Below are positions 28,018 through 34,862 of a stretch of 64,000 bases of DNA, in pieces. The stretch spans positions 310,001 through 374,000 of the forward strand of contig NZ_CP020046.1 in the NCBI RefSeq assembly GCF_002028405.1. Direction: 5' to 3'. The translations under genes were made by a program, and so were the position numbers. The notes under the pieces were generated by a model that did not search any database, was not told the origin of the DNA, and saw only the letters and a program-made list of their open reading frames with translations. Source of the DNA: Thiomonas intermedia (GTDB lineage: Bacteria > Pseudomonadota > Gammaproteobacteria > Burkholderiales > Burkholderiaceae_C). Positions within the stretch are counted from its first letter, which is position 1. Each line of letters begins with the position of its first letter.

Positions 28018-28230
28018 GGTGAGACTCCTTCTCGGGAAATGCAGGCAAGGTGCGACTGACTCGGTTCTGGCTCAACTGGTACGACGAGTCAATGTCGCGC
28101 GTTGTCGCTGCTGCGGTCAGGCGTAACTGCCATCTGACGAATCGATACTATTACCAGTATGCGCTAAGATTAAAATCAAATGGCTGCAACTATGGGGTTA
28201 TGCAGCAAGTATTTTTCCAATAGTGCCGTC

Positions 28231-28719
28231 ATGTCGAAAGAAACATCCGATCTCCTGCAGGATTCCTACGTACGCCGCATGATCGACATCGTGCAGAGCG
28301 ACGGGCGCATCACGGTGCAGGCGCTCGCCGACTCGATCGGACTGTCGGCGCCCCCGTGCTGGCGGAGGTTGCGGGATATGGAGGAAAGCGGCCTGATCGT
28401 CCGCTATGCCGCACTCCTTGACCGCACGAAGTTGGGCCTGGACTCGTGCATGTTTACGCAGGTGAGTCTGGAGAAGCACTCTGAGGCTGTCGTCGCCGAT
28501 TTCGAGCGGGCCGTGCGCGCAGCACCGGAAATCCAGGAGTGCTGGGTCATCACCGGCGATGCGGACTACCTGTTAAAGATCTACGTGCCAGATGCGCAGG
28601 CATTCGATCGTTTCGTCTCGCGCTTCATGCTCAAGATCAAGGGCGTGCGCCAGTTGAAGACAGCGGTGGCGTTGCGCGAAGTCAAGCTGGAAACCCGGCT
28701 CCAATTGCCGAGTGGATGA
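28231..28719 (+). CDS. Lrp/AsnC-family transcriptional regulator
   Basis: A 162-aa protein. The N-terminal helix-turn-helix reads DIVQSDGRITVQALADSIGL and the C-terminal RAM/AsnC ligand domain includes EIQECWVITGDADYLLKIYV. I start it at the ATG at 28231; the codons upstream in frame (from 28180) lack a ribosome site and add unrelated sequence. It is divergent from the orphan amino-acid-binding protein and is its likely regulator. The gene end abuts an ISL3 transposase scrap. Confidence 0.9.
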   Translation: MSKETSDLLQDSYVRRMIDIVQSDGRITVQALADSIGLSAPPCWRRLRDMEESGLIVRYAALLDRTKLGLDSCMFTQVSLEKHSEAVVADFERAVRAAPEIQECWVITGDADYLLKIYVPDAQAFDRFVSRFMLKIKGVRQLKTAVALREVKLETRLQLPSG

Positions 28720-28735
28720 ATGGGACGAGGTCGCG

Positions 28736-28897
28736 GATGACTTGCTCATTACGGCCATGGCCGATCAGGCGATCAGAGCCGCAGACTGTGCAAACTCCGG
28801 GAGGAGTCGAAACTTCGGCATAGGCGTGATAGTCGTGGTCGGCTTCCTCGACCCGCTGCACTTTGAAGTCGAAGAGGTTCAGGATGTTGGGAGACAC
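28736..28897 (-). pseudogene. ISL3-family transposase, N-terminal scrap
   Basis: On the minus strand from a GTG at 28897 the frame reads the start of an ISL3 transposase (VQRVEEADHDYHAYAEVSTP, then the zinc-finger CTVCGSDRLIGHGRNEQVIRDL). Homology stops abruptly near 28736, where the sequence runs into the lrp 3-prime end, so more than 85 percent of the gene is gone. It overlaps the last codons of the FMN reductase gene, whose C-terminal tail may therefore be altered by the insertion. Confidence 0.75.
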
Positions 28898-29454
28898 TGC
28901 GTCGGCACTGGAAAGGACGGTGACTGTGAGGGTCGCTGTACGGCTACTGCTTCATGCAAACTTGAAAGCATCTTCCGAATCGCTTCAACAATCGATAGCG
29001 TTTGAACCATGCCGTTTTCATCCAGGCCAGCACCTAATAATGGAATGGTTACCGAAGCAGATTCGACAACGTTCGCTGCCATTGTCTTAAGAATCTCTCG
29101 AAGAGCCGCGTCTGCATGCTGGGCACGAGATGAAGCATTGAGGACGGCAACGGCCTTATAAGCAAATGGTTCGTAGCTGACAAGCCAATCAAGCGCATTC
29201 TTAATGCTCCCAGTGACTCCGTGAGCGTACTCAGGGCTTGCTATTAATATGGCATCAGCGGCCGCTACTAGGCGCCGAAAATCGTTGACAGTCGCCGGTA
29301 TATTTGATTCGCGATCTGGATTGAATAACGGCAATTCACCTAAGCCTTGAAACAATTCAATTTCATCCGGAGCCAATCGAACAATCGTCCGTAACAGTGC
29401 CGAGTTGATTGAGGCGGCTCTTAGGCTTCCGGAAATAGCAAGAATCTTCATCAC
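28879..29454 (-). CDS. NADPH-dependent FMN reductase family protein
   Basis: A 191-aa flavodoxin-like quinone/FMN reductase. KILAISGSLRAASINSALLR is the phosphate-binding loop, and IASPEYAHGVTGSIKNALDW is the conserved flavin contact PEYxxxxxxxxKNxxDW. The last 20 residues (from about VAVQRPSQ) run into IS sequence and look foreign, so the natural C-terminus may be lost. The gene is AT-richer than its neighbours, suggesting transfer. It lies 65 bp after an EthD gene, downstream of the peptide operon, and may supply reduced flavin to that pathway (inference). Confidence 0.85.
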   Translation of the reverse strand: MMKILAISGSLRAASINSALLRTIVRLAPDEIELFQGLGELPLFNPDRESNIPATVNDFRRLVAAADAILIASPEYAHGVTGSIKNALDWLVSYEPFAYKAVAVLNASSRAQHADAALREILKTMAANVVESASVTIPLLGAGLDENGMVQTLSIVEAIRKMLSSLHEAVAVQRPSQSPSFPVPTQCLPTS

Positions 29455-29519
29455 GCTTCATCGAACTCAGTCAACCGACCGCGCCAAGGCAGTGAAATCA
29501 TCTTTTGCATCTCCTGGCT

Positions 29520-29843
29520 TTAATGTGATAGGAGTATTTCGTTGAATTGAATAATCGGCTCTATGTCTGTGTAGTTTGGCATATCGCCTTGAAGCACTTT
29601 TGCGTTAGGCATGAAAGCTTCCAAGAAGCTTTCGATGGAATCAAAATGGAAGTGGCACATCGCAATATATGCAGGCTCAGACCCAGGGACTGCTCCGCCA
29701 ACACCATGCTCTACAGACACTCCTTTGAAGCCTGATTGCGCACTCAAAAGCTTAATGGAAAGAGGCATGTGAGTTTCAACATAGTACGAAACGTCAAACC
29801 TAGAGCCCTTGTTGTTCGGGTAGAGGATACTAATTTTGATCAT
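29520..29843 (-). CDS. EthD-domain protein
   Basis: A 107-aa ferredoxin-like alpha/beta-barrel protein: IKISILYPNNKGSRFDVSYY, then ETHMPL, matching the EthD pattern of short proteins associated with ether or polyketide breakdown. The ATG at 29843 is chosen because the domain starts with the next residue; the 13 codons before it are unrelated. Like the reductase downstream it is relatively AT-rich. It follows the HEXXH gene after a 195-bp gap. Its role is unknown; EthD-like proteins often act as small cyclases, isomerases or heme-like binders. Confidence 0.8.
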   Translation of the reverse strand: MIKISILYPNNKGSRFDVSYYVETHMPLSIKLLSAQSGFKGVSVEHGVGGAVPGSEPAYIAMCHFHFDSIESFLEAFMPNAKVLQGDMPNYTDIEPIIQFNEILLSH

Positions 29844-30038
29844 TGGTCTCACTGTCCTGGAGAAATGGAACTTGCGATGCACAATTTGAGTGTGCCTATC
29901 GTCAGTTGTGACGGAGCCAAAGCGTCGATAGAGTGAACACAGCCAAATCCAGATAGCCGATTCATATAGACCCCACCCCCCGAAAATCGCCGTTTCAGGG
30001 CTCCGGATGTCGAACTCGGGTGAGCAGGATCAATCAAC

Positions 30039-31049
30039 TCAAGCCAAGACTGGATCGCCAGATGCGAGGACTGGACGCAAGGACACGGCGTAATCTTGGC
30101 CTTCACGGATCAGCTTCACTCCCAGCGGCGAGAGTTCCCCGTGCTCCATGACCGTGTCAAACCCGGAATCAAGGCGTGATTGATAATATTTGATCAGCCC
30201 CGAAATCTTCTTGGAATCGGACTCTTCGACCTCAACCTTCTTCAAGATATTATCAAACGCATAAATGAGGCGGTGGATGACGAAGGTAGCGTGATAGATT
30301 GCTGCCATATCCCGTGCGTCCCTTCTCAGCGGCGATTGATAACATGGCCCGTCTGTGTTGGTGACAAGCTCTTCTTGAAGGTTCATTGCGAACAAGTACG
30401 TGTGCGCCGCCTCATGGATGAATTTATCGAGAAAAAATATCCAGTCCGGCTCCATCACTGCATTGATTAGGATCAACGACTGGAACGTATTTCCCGTTAA
30501 GGAAGTCGCCCGTTCGGTCGTGTCGCCCCCGGATTCAAAGAACATCACGGAGCCGACCAACGTGTCGATTTCAAAGGCCAGGTCCGGCAAGGCTTTGTAA
30601 AGCGTCTCCATACCGCTTTTGATGCACTCAGCGGCATGGTCTTCAAGGCGCGGCTCAACCGCCCGGAGCCGTATCTCCTTGTGGGTCGTCCCCTTGCTTA
30701 TTCCACTCAGAATATCCGAGAACAACGCGGCATCAATCCGATCAGCAGGAAGGAATTTTGGCAGCGTGTCATACCGTCCTTCGACGAGCAGATCGAACAG
30801 TTTTCCGACCTCAGCAAAGCGGCCTTCTTCAAGAAGCTCGATGCTGCGATGATAGACAAAGCTGAAGAGGCCATTCATGCCGCTTGCAGGCACAGCCATC
30901 AGCGCGTCCAATGTGGTTTCGGATATACCCTCTACGCCAGCATCGCGCAACTGCTCCAACATGTCGATATATCTGGCCTTCAGTTGCTGCCGGAAACTTG
31001 CCTGCAACGCCGTCGCAATTTCGCGACTGGGGATGAAGCTGAATTCCAA
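30039..31049 (-). CDS. HEXXH-motif putative peptide-modification metalloprotein
   Basis: A 336-aa protein of the HEXXH-motif family that NCBI calls a putative peptide modification protein. The metal site is HEAAH (212-216, within KFIHEAAHTYLFAM); downstream come SPLRRDARDM (239-248) and IYHATFVIHR (251-260), which carry a conserved Arg and a likely third ligand, His253. This SPLR..R...YHATFV pattern separates the family from ordinary zinc proteases. No signal peptide or membrane segment. It is the last gene of an operon of a 35-aa peptide, a CMD-like protein and an MFS pump, 10 bp after the pump stop. The likely job is oxidative or other modification of that peptide (inference). Confidence 0.82.
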   Translation of the reverse strand: MEFSFIPSREIATALQASFRQQLKARYIDMLEQLRDAGVEGISETTLDALMAVPASGMNGLFSFVYHRSIELLEEGRFAEVGKLFDLLVEGRYDTLPKFLPADRIDAALFSDILSGISKGTTHKEIRLRAVEPRLEDHAAECIKSGMETLYKALPDLAFEIDTLVGSVMFFESGGDTTERATSLTGNTFQSLILINAVMEPDWIFFLDKFIHEAAHTYLFAMNLQEELVTNTDGPCYQSPLRRDARDMAAIYHATFVIHRLIYAFDNILKKVEVEESDSKKISGLIKYYQSRLDSGFDTVMEHGELSPLGVKLIREGQDYAVSLRPVLASGDPVLA

Positions 31050-31059
31050 GATTATCTCC

Positions 31060-32355
31060 TCAGTTAAATAATGTGTGGTTTGTGGTCATGTAATAGGGTG
31101 TGGTCCCTTGCGGTGCATTGAGCATGTCGCGCAATGCTCGCGAGAACGCAATCGCCGCGATGGCTACCAAGAACGTACCGCTTCCAAGTACGATGACTTG
31201 GTCCGGCGAAAGACTCTTCAGAGCGATCTTAGAAAGCCATATTCCGGCTGGCGCAGCCAACGTACAGGCAAACAAAAGAGTTGATTCCATGGTTGATCGG
31301 TAACCGTCCGGAATTGCACTGGCTCTCTTGGAATTCACCGTGACATTGAATGCGGTCAGGCCGATGCCAAGTGCGAATGCGAAGAAACAAAGCAGCCATA
31401 GCGACTCCACGTAGGCAAAGGATAAGATCGACAGTCCCAACACGCAGACCCCGAGCGACGCGATGCCGTGTTCGCTCAGAATCGTCTGGAGCTTCCGAAT
31501 CAAGAACCCCGACGCGGCCAGGACACCCGCGCCCATCGCAATCTCGACACCGGCAAGTTCCAGCATTGACATGCCGCTGCCGATCACCTTTGCGGGCAGA
31601 ACCAAAAACAGGAACGGTACCAAGAGCATGTTGGCGAACAGGGACGCGATGGCAATGGTCCGTTCGGCCTTGATTCTCAACACGCGCCTGACCCCACCGC
31701 GCAACTCGTGGAAAAACCTTGGCAATTGCGATGACGCTGTGCGTTCGACGCGCTTGGAACTGAATGAACCGGAAAAGATCAACGCCAGACCAAGGCCGAT
31801 CACCGCCGCAGCAGTGGCCAGCACCAGCGCCGCTTCACCACTGAACCGCCCAATGACAAGACCCGCCAACGTGGGTCCGAACAGCAAGTTGACGATGAAC
31901 ATCGACGACTTCAGCCGAATCCCGCGATGAATGTCGGATTCGGATGAGGCAATCTCCGCGATCAGAGGCGTGCCTAGGGGAAAGAGCAGCGCGATGCTGG
32001 AGCTCGAAATCACCCCGATTACGAGGAACGCGTAGAAAATCCCGCGATGATCCGGGTTTCCTCCCAAATGCTTGACCGCGATCAGCGAAAGGAATGCACT
32101 GGCGACGGCAAGGCTGCCTGCGAAGAGAAGGATAAAACTTTTTCGGATGCGATCACCGAGCACCCCGACAAAAGGCAGCAGGACTGTGCTTGTGATCCAT
32201 ATTGACAACAGGACGGAGGACAACCCCCCGTCAGCCGCCAAGAATTTCAGGAAGTACCACGTGCAATATATCTGGAAAACGCGAGCAGACACGTTCAAAG
32301 CCGCATCCGACGCCACGTAGGTACAAATCTGCGCCCACGGGCTAAGCTTCATCAT
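31060..32355 (-). CDS. MFS transporter, candidate peptide-product exporter
   Basis: A 431-aa protein with about 12 membrane segments and the MFS loop motif GVLGDRIRKSFILLFAGSLA. It is of the MFS_3/EntS-like type (often siderophore or peptide export). Its ATG overlaps the stop of the CMD-like gene (ATGATG), and the HEXXH gene starts 10 bp after its stop, so all three are translationally linked. Its place between the precursor peptide gene and the modification gene suggests it exports the mature product; no peptidase-containing ABC exporter is present. Confidence 0.87.
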   Translation of the reverse strand: MMKLSPWAQICTYVASDAALNVSARVFQIYCTWYFLKFLAADGGLSSVLLSIWITSTVLLPFVGVLGDRIRKSFILLFAGSLAVASAFLSLIAVKHLGGNPDHRGIFYAFLVIGVISSSSIALLFPLGTPLIAEIASSESDIHRGIRLKSSMFIVNLLFGPTLAGLVIGRFSGEAALVLATAAAVIGLGLALIFSGSFSSKRVERTASSQLPRFFHELRGGVRRVLRIKAERTIAIASLFANMLLVPFLFLVLPAKVIGSGMSMLELAGVEIAMGAGVLAASGFLIRKLQTILSEHGIASLGVCVLGLSILSFAYVESLWLLCFFAFALGIGLTAFNVTVNSKRASAIPDGYRSTMESTLLFACTLAAPAGIWLSKIALKSLSPDQVIVLGSGTFLVAIAAIAFSRALRDMLNAPQGTTPYYMTTNHTLFN

Positions 32356-32741
32356 TCTTGTTCCGGCTTCACAGCCGCCCGTTCGTCGAGAATGGCCTTG
32401 AAAACAATAGCCCCGTTAATCGCCCGTGCGTTCCCGGCGAAGACCGCAACCTGGATAAACATCTCCCGGACCTCCTCGGGCGCAATCCCCAAATTCAACG
32501 CCGCGCGAAGTTGGAAGTTCAACTGGTTCTCGCATCCGCCCATCGCGGTTATGGCCGCAAGGCTGGCAAGATGCCGCGTCTTCAAGTCCAGGCCAGGCCG
32601 CCGATAGGCGAATCCATAGATGTCGCCGATGATCTTTTCGGCCAGATCGGGAAAAACAGGTCGGAAGTTCTTTTGTCCCCACTCCGTAGACCCCGGAGCA
32701 AAACGTTCGATCAGGTCTTCGTTCTTTTGAAATTCGTTCAC
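32352..32741 (-). CDS. Carboxymuconolactone decarboxylase-like protein of the peptide operon
   Basis: A 129-aa gamma-CMD-like helical protein. I start it at the GTG at 32741. The longer frame from the ATG at 32789 is rejected because its first 16 codons are the terminator hairpin that follows the peptide gene. The CMD core reads KTRHLASLAAITAMGGCENQ and FQLRAALNLGIAPEEVREMF. The His that usually precedes VRAALN in true decarboxylases is Gln here, and a Cys (C70) lies in the GGCEN turn, so a different chemistry or a binding role is likely. It may act on the peptide or on a small-molecule partner (inference). Confidence 0.82.
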   Translation of the reverse strand: MNEFQKNEDLIERFAPGSTEWGQKNFRPVFPDLAEKIIGDIYGFAYRRPGLDLKTRHLASLAAITAMGGCENQLNFQLRAALNLGIAPEEVREMFIQVAVFAGNARAINGAIVFKAILDERAAVKPEQE

Positions 32742-32752
32742 GCTGGCACCCC

Positions 32753-32780
32753 AAAAATCGGCGGATACACGATCCGCCGA
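32753..32780 (-). terminator. Hairpin with T run between the peptide gene and its operon (attenuator)
   Basis: On the minus strand TCGGCGGAT and ATCCGCCGA form a perfect 9-bp stem with a CGTGT loop, followed by five T. It lies 28 bp after the peptide stop and 11 bp before the GTG of the next gene. A partial terminator here would keep precursor mRNA above enzyme mRNA, as is common in lantibiotic, PQQ and other RiPP operons. Confidence 0.85.
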
Positions 32781-32808
32781 CGACCTCATTTGTTTTTCTC
32801 AGCCTGTT

Positions 32809-32916
32809 TTACTTGGCTTGCTTGGTCTGGTCTTCGCTCGAGTCCTTGAAACCGACGGTCATCGTGTTGATGCTCGACGTGGTGCCCTTCAACGACATCT
32901 TGTTGACGATCTTCAT
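32809..32916 (-). CDS. 35-residue peptide, candidate RiPP precursor
   Basis: Found by reading the strand. ATG at 32916 is preceded by AAAGGAG seven bases upstream, the strongest ribosome site in the region, and the frame runs 35 codons to TAA. It begins MKIVNKMSLKG, continues with a Thr/Ser-rich middle (TTSSINTMT), then VGFKDSSED, and ends with the basic QTKQAK. It has no Cys, no double-Gly leader site and no signal peptide. It is followed by a hairpin terminator and then by CMD-like, MFS and HEXXH-modification genes. Size, ribosome site, terminator and neighbours all fit a ribosomal peptide precursor; the class is not one I recognise. Modifiable residues could be the Ser/Thr/Asn/Asp block or Phe23. 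Confidence 0.8.
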   Translation of the reverse strand: MKIVNKMSLKGTTSSINTMTVGFKDSSEDQTKQAK

Positions 32917-33015
32917 GCAAACTCCTTTTGAAGTGAAACCCACGCGCTAGCATGGCCGACCCTGGTCTCTGAATGAACGGCACGGCGCAAAGAGTGTTGC
33001 AGCAGAGCATCTATT

Positions 33016-33036
33016 TGTAACCTGTCAAGGTTTACA
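33016..33036. promoter_or_regulatory. Dyad symmetry upstream of the peptide operon
   Basis: TGTAA-CCT and AAGG-TTTACA form an almost perfect inverted repeat of about 8-9 bp per arm, centred 110 bp before the peptide start. On the minus strand it contains TTGACA (33028-33023), but I cannot see a matching -10 at normal spacing. It may be an operator; no regulator gene lies next to the operon. Confidence 0.35.
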
Positions 33037-33204
33037 GGGTCATGGGTTTCCCTTGGGTGGTTCTGACCCTGTCCCCGCAATTTGAACCGTTTGGTAACAG
33101 AAATTTCAGGCATGATCGGTTCGAGATGGGCCAAGGCAGGCAAAACATGCGAAACGTGTCCACCGACCCGTAGTGAACGAGTTCGTGGTCGGATGTGGGG
33201 GTGT

Positions 33205-33299
33205 GGCTGCTCTACGTGCCGGCCGTCATCAGCGTGCTTTCCGCTGCGATGGTCTTCGAATTCCTGAGCCACCCCAAACCTACACATGTCGAACTAACT
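33205..33299 (+). pseudogene. Fragment of a DHA2 pump gene (duplicate of the 3-prime end of the pump at 38691-40247)
   Basis: About 90 bp on the plus strand encodes LLYVPAVISVLSAAMVFEFL followed by SHPKPTHVEL, nearly identical (about 88 percent at base level by eye) to the last transmembrane segment of the minus-strand pump at 38691-40247 (LLYVLAAISLLSAAMVFGFL). Homology ends right after VEL. It is an orphan scrap in inverted orientation, with no start or body. Confidence 0.75.
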
Positions 33300-34020
33300 T
33301 GCATATCCCAGCGGGCACCCTGGAAGATGGAAGAGGCGACACTGCGAGGTGTGCGGCCCTGCGCAGGTCGACGTCGGTCAATTCTTTGAAGTCCTTGACC
33401 GCGATTCCTAACTTGACCCGCCGCCGACCACCCGTACCCAGGATTGCCTGCGAGCGTGGCCGAGCCCTCACGGGATCGGCGTGGCTCGACAGCCCACGTT
33501 ACTCAGAAAGCGGTAAGTAGCGCGACAGCACAGTAAGGTTTTATGCGGGCTCCAGGCTCTTTCTTGTCGCCTTACTTGCCGACGTCTGAGTAAGTAAACT
33601 CCGTGGCGAGAGTGCGGGTTGTAGGCATACCTGAATTGCCGCGGAGGTTGCAGGAGGCGCAACAAGGGAACCGCGGAGAACCCATCCACGGCGCAGATGC
33701 GGGCCCGCATCGTCAACGATGCACCGTCGATCGGAATGCGGTGTCCGTCGATCAGCGCGTGATGGTGTCGGTTGTTTGACCAGGATGTTGCTGTGCAGGG
33801 ACCGTGCGCCAAGAGGATCCCTGCACGGACATCTCTTATCCTGTGCCGAACTGACCAAACAGTCGGCGAACGAGTTGTGATCAAACTCGGTCGAGCGCTG
33901 ATCAGAGTTCGCCGGAAACCGATCGGCGACGGACGACTTCTGATCAATCGCGAACGACTGCGGATCATTGGCAAACAGCGTTCACTCTTCGACGGGGATT
34001 CTCGGCTTGCGTTCGTCAGA
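33300..34020. other. Gene-poor spacer before higBA
   Basis: About 700 bp with open frames on both strands, none with a ribosome site or recognisable product. The only structured part I find is the block of 21-bp repeats at 33878-33982. Confidence 0.5.
33878..33982. repeat. Five imperfect 21-bp tandem repeats with a GATC core
   Basis: TGATCA or a close variant recurs at exactly 21-bp steps: 33878, 33899, 33920 (CGATCG), 33941 and 33962 (GGATCA). Each is followed by a partly conserved C-G-rich segment. A sixth degenerate copy (GACCAAACAGTCGG) precedes at 33853 with a 5-bp offset. The period equals two helical turns, so sites would fall on one DNA face, as in iterons; it also equals seven codons, so a decayed heptad-coding repeat is an alternative. 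The block ends about 40 bp before the higB promoter. Confidence 0.6.
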
Positions 34021-34041
34021 GTCCCATATTGGGACTATACT
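34021..34041 (+). promoter_or_regulatory. higBA operator and -10 box
   Basis: GTCCCA-TAT-TGGGAC (34021-34035) is a perfect palindrome that directly abuts TATACT (34036-34041), a good -10 element. The higB ATG follows only 7 bp later, so the mRNA would be leaderless or almost so. The palindrome lies where HigA-type repressors bind to block their own promoter. Confidence 0.65.
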
Positions 34042-34048
34042 GTAGGTG

Positions 34049-34351
34049 ATGCGAGTGATTGCGGTGTCCACCCTACGAGCTTTTGGTGAGTTGCACCCCG
34101 ATGCTGAGCAGCCGCTCAAGGCTTGGTATGACGAAGCAACAAATGCGGCCTGGACCCAGCCCGCAGACATCAAGCAGCAGTACCGCAGCGCCAGCGTGCT
34201 AAAGAACCGTCGCGTCGTCTTCAACATCAAAGGCAATGACTACCGGCTGATCGTGGCGATAGCCTACAAGTTGCAGATCGTCTACGTGAAGTTCGTCGGC
34301 ACCCACAATGAGTACGACGCCGTTGACGCGGAAACCGTTGAAATGGCCTAA
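34049..34351 (+). CDS. higB: HigB-family mRNA interferase toxin
   Basis: A 100-aa RelE/HigB-superfamily toxin that cleaves mRNA on the ribosome. Key parts: HPDAEQPLKAWYDEATNAAW, the NRRVVFNIKGNDYRLIVAIA core and YVKFVGTHNEYD at the C-terminal end, all typical of the HigB-2-like group. Start at the ATG at 34049 (a GTG lies in frame at 34046). Toxin precedes antitoxin, as is usual for hig systems and opposite to most type II pairs. The antitoxin starts 18 bp after its stop. Confidence 0.92.
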   Translation: MRVIAVSTLRAFGELHPDAEQPLKAWYDEATNAAWTQPADIKQQYRSASVLKNRRVVFNIKGNDYRLIVAIAYKLQIVYVKFVGTHNEYDAVDAETVEMA

Positions 34352-34369
34352 CCGGCCACAGAGGAAGAC

Positions 34370-34741
34370 ATGGACATCCGCCCCATCCACATCGAAGCCG
34401 ACTACAAGGCGACCCTGAAGGAAATTTCTGCCTTGATAGCGTCCGATCCAGATCTGGGCACGCCTGAGGGGGATCGTCTGGACATCCTGGCCACGCTGGT
34501 GCAAGCCTATGAAGCCAAGCACGTCCCCATCGCCGCGCCCGATCCGGTCGAAGCGATCAAATTCCGGATGGAGCAGAGTGGCCTGTCCGTCAAGGATCTT
34601 GAGCCCATCATCGGCAAAAGCAATCGGGTCTACGAAGTCCTGAATCGCAAGCGTCCGTTGACCTTGGCCATGATCCGCAGATTGCACCACCGCCTAGGCA
34701 TCCCGGCGGACGTGTTGATCGCCGAGAACGTTGCCAGGTAA
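34370..34741 (+). CDS. higA: HigA-family antitoxin
   Basis: A 123-aa antitoxin with a C-terminal Xre-like helix-turn-helix (EAIKFRMEQSGLSVKDLEPI, then IGKSNRVYEVLNRKRPLTLA). The N-terminal part (DYKATLKEISALIASDPDLG) is the segment that contacts the toxin. A GAGGAAGA ribosome site precedes the ATG. It would neutralise HigB and repress the operon at the palindrome at 34021. Such pairs commonly stabilise islands like this one. Confidence 0.92.
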   Translation: MDIRPIHIEADYKATLKEISALIASDPDLGTPEGDRLDILATLVQAYEAKHVPIAAPDPVEAIKFRMEQSGLSVKDLEPIIGKSNRVYEVLNRKRPLTLAMIRRLHHRLGIPADVLIAENVAR

Positions 34742-34862
34742 CGCAGTAAGTCAGACATTAGGTTCACCGTCCCATCCCTTGCTCCCGCTTGCGCTGCCTC
34801 TCGATCGCGGCTGCTCGGGTGAGCCCGATGACGCCGGCCAAGCCCCGCTTACCTCCGCGCCG

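Noticed and set aside
29849-29965. 38-codon minus-strand frame with a G-rich upstream stretch as a second precursor peptide
   Set aside because: The upstream GGGGTGGGG is a weak ribosome site, there is no similarity to the first peptide, and no terminator follows; evidence is too thin.
32741-32789. ATG at 32789 as start of the CMD-like gene
   Set aside because: The first 16 codons are the terminator hairpin and T run; a GTG just beyond it matches the start of CMD homology.
33468-33974. 168-codon minus-strand frame rich in Arg and Ser
   Set aside because: It owes its length to the 21-bp repeats and base composition; no start signal and no recognisable domain.
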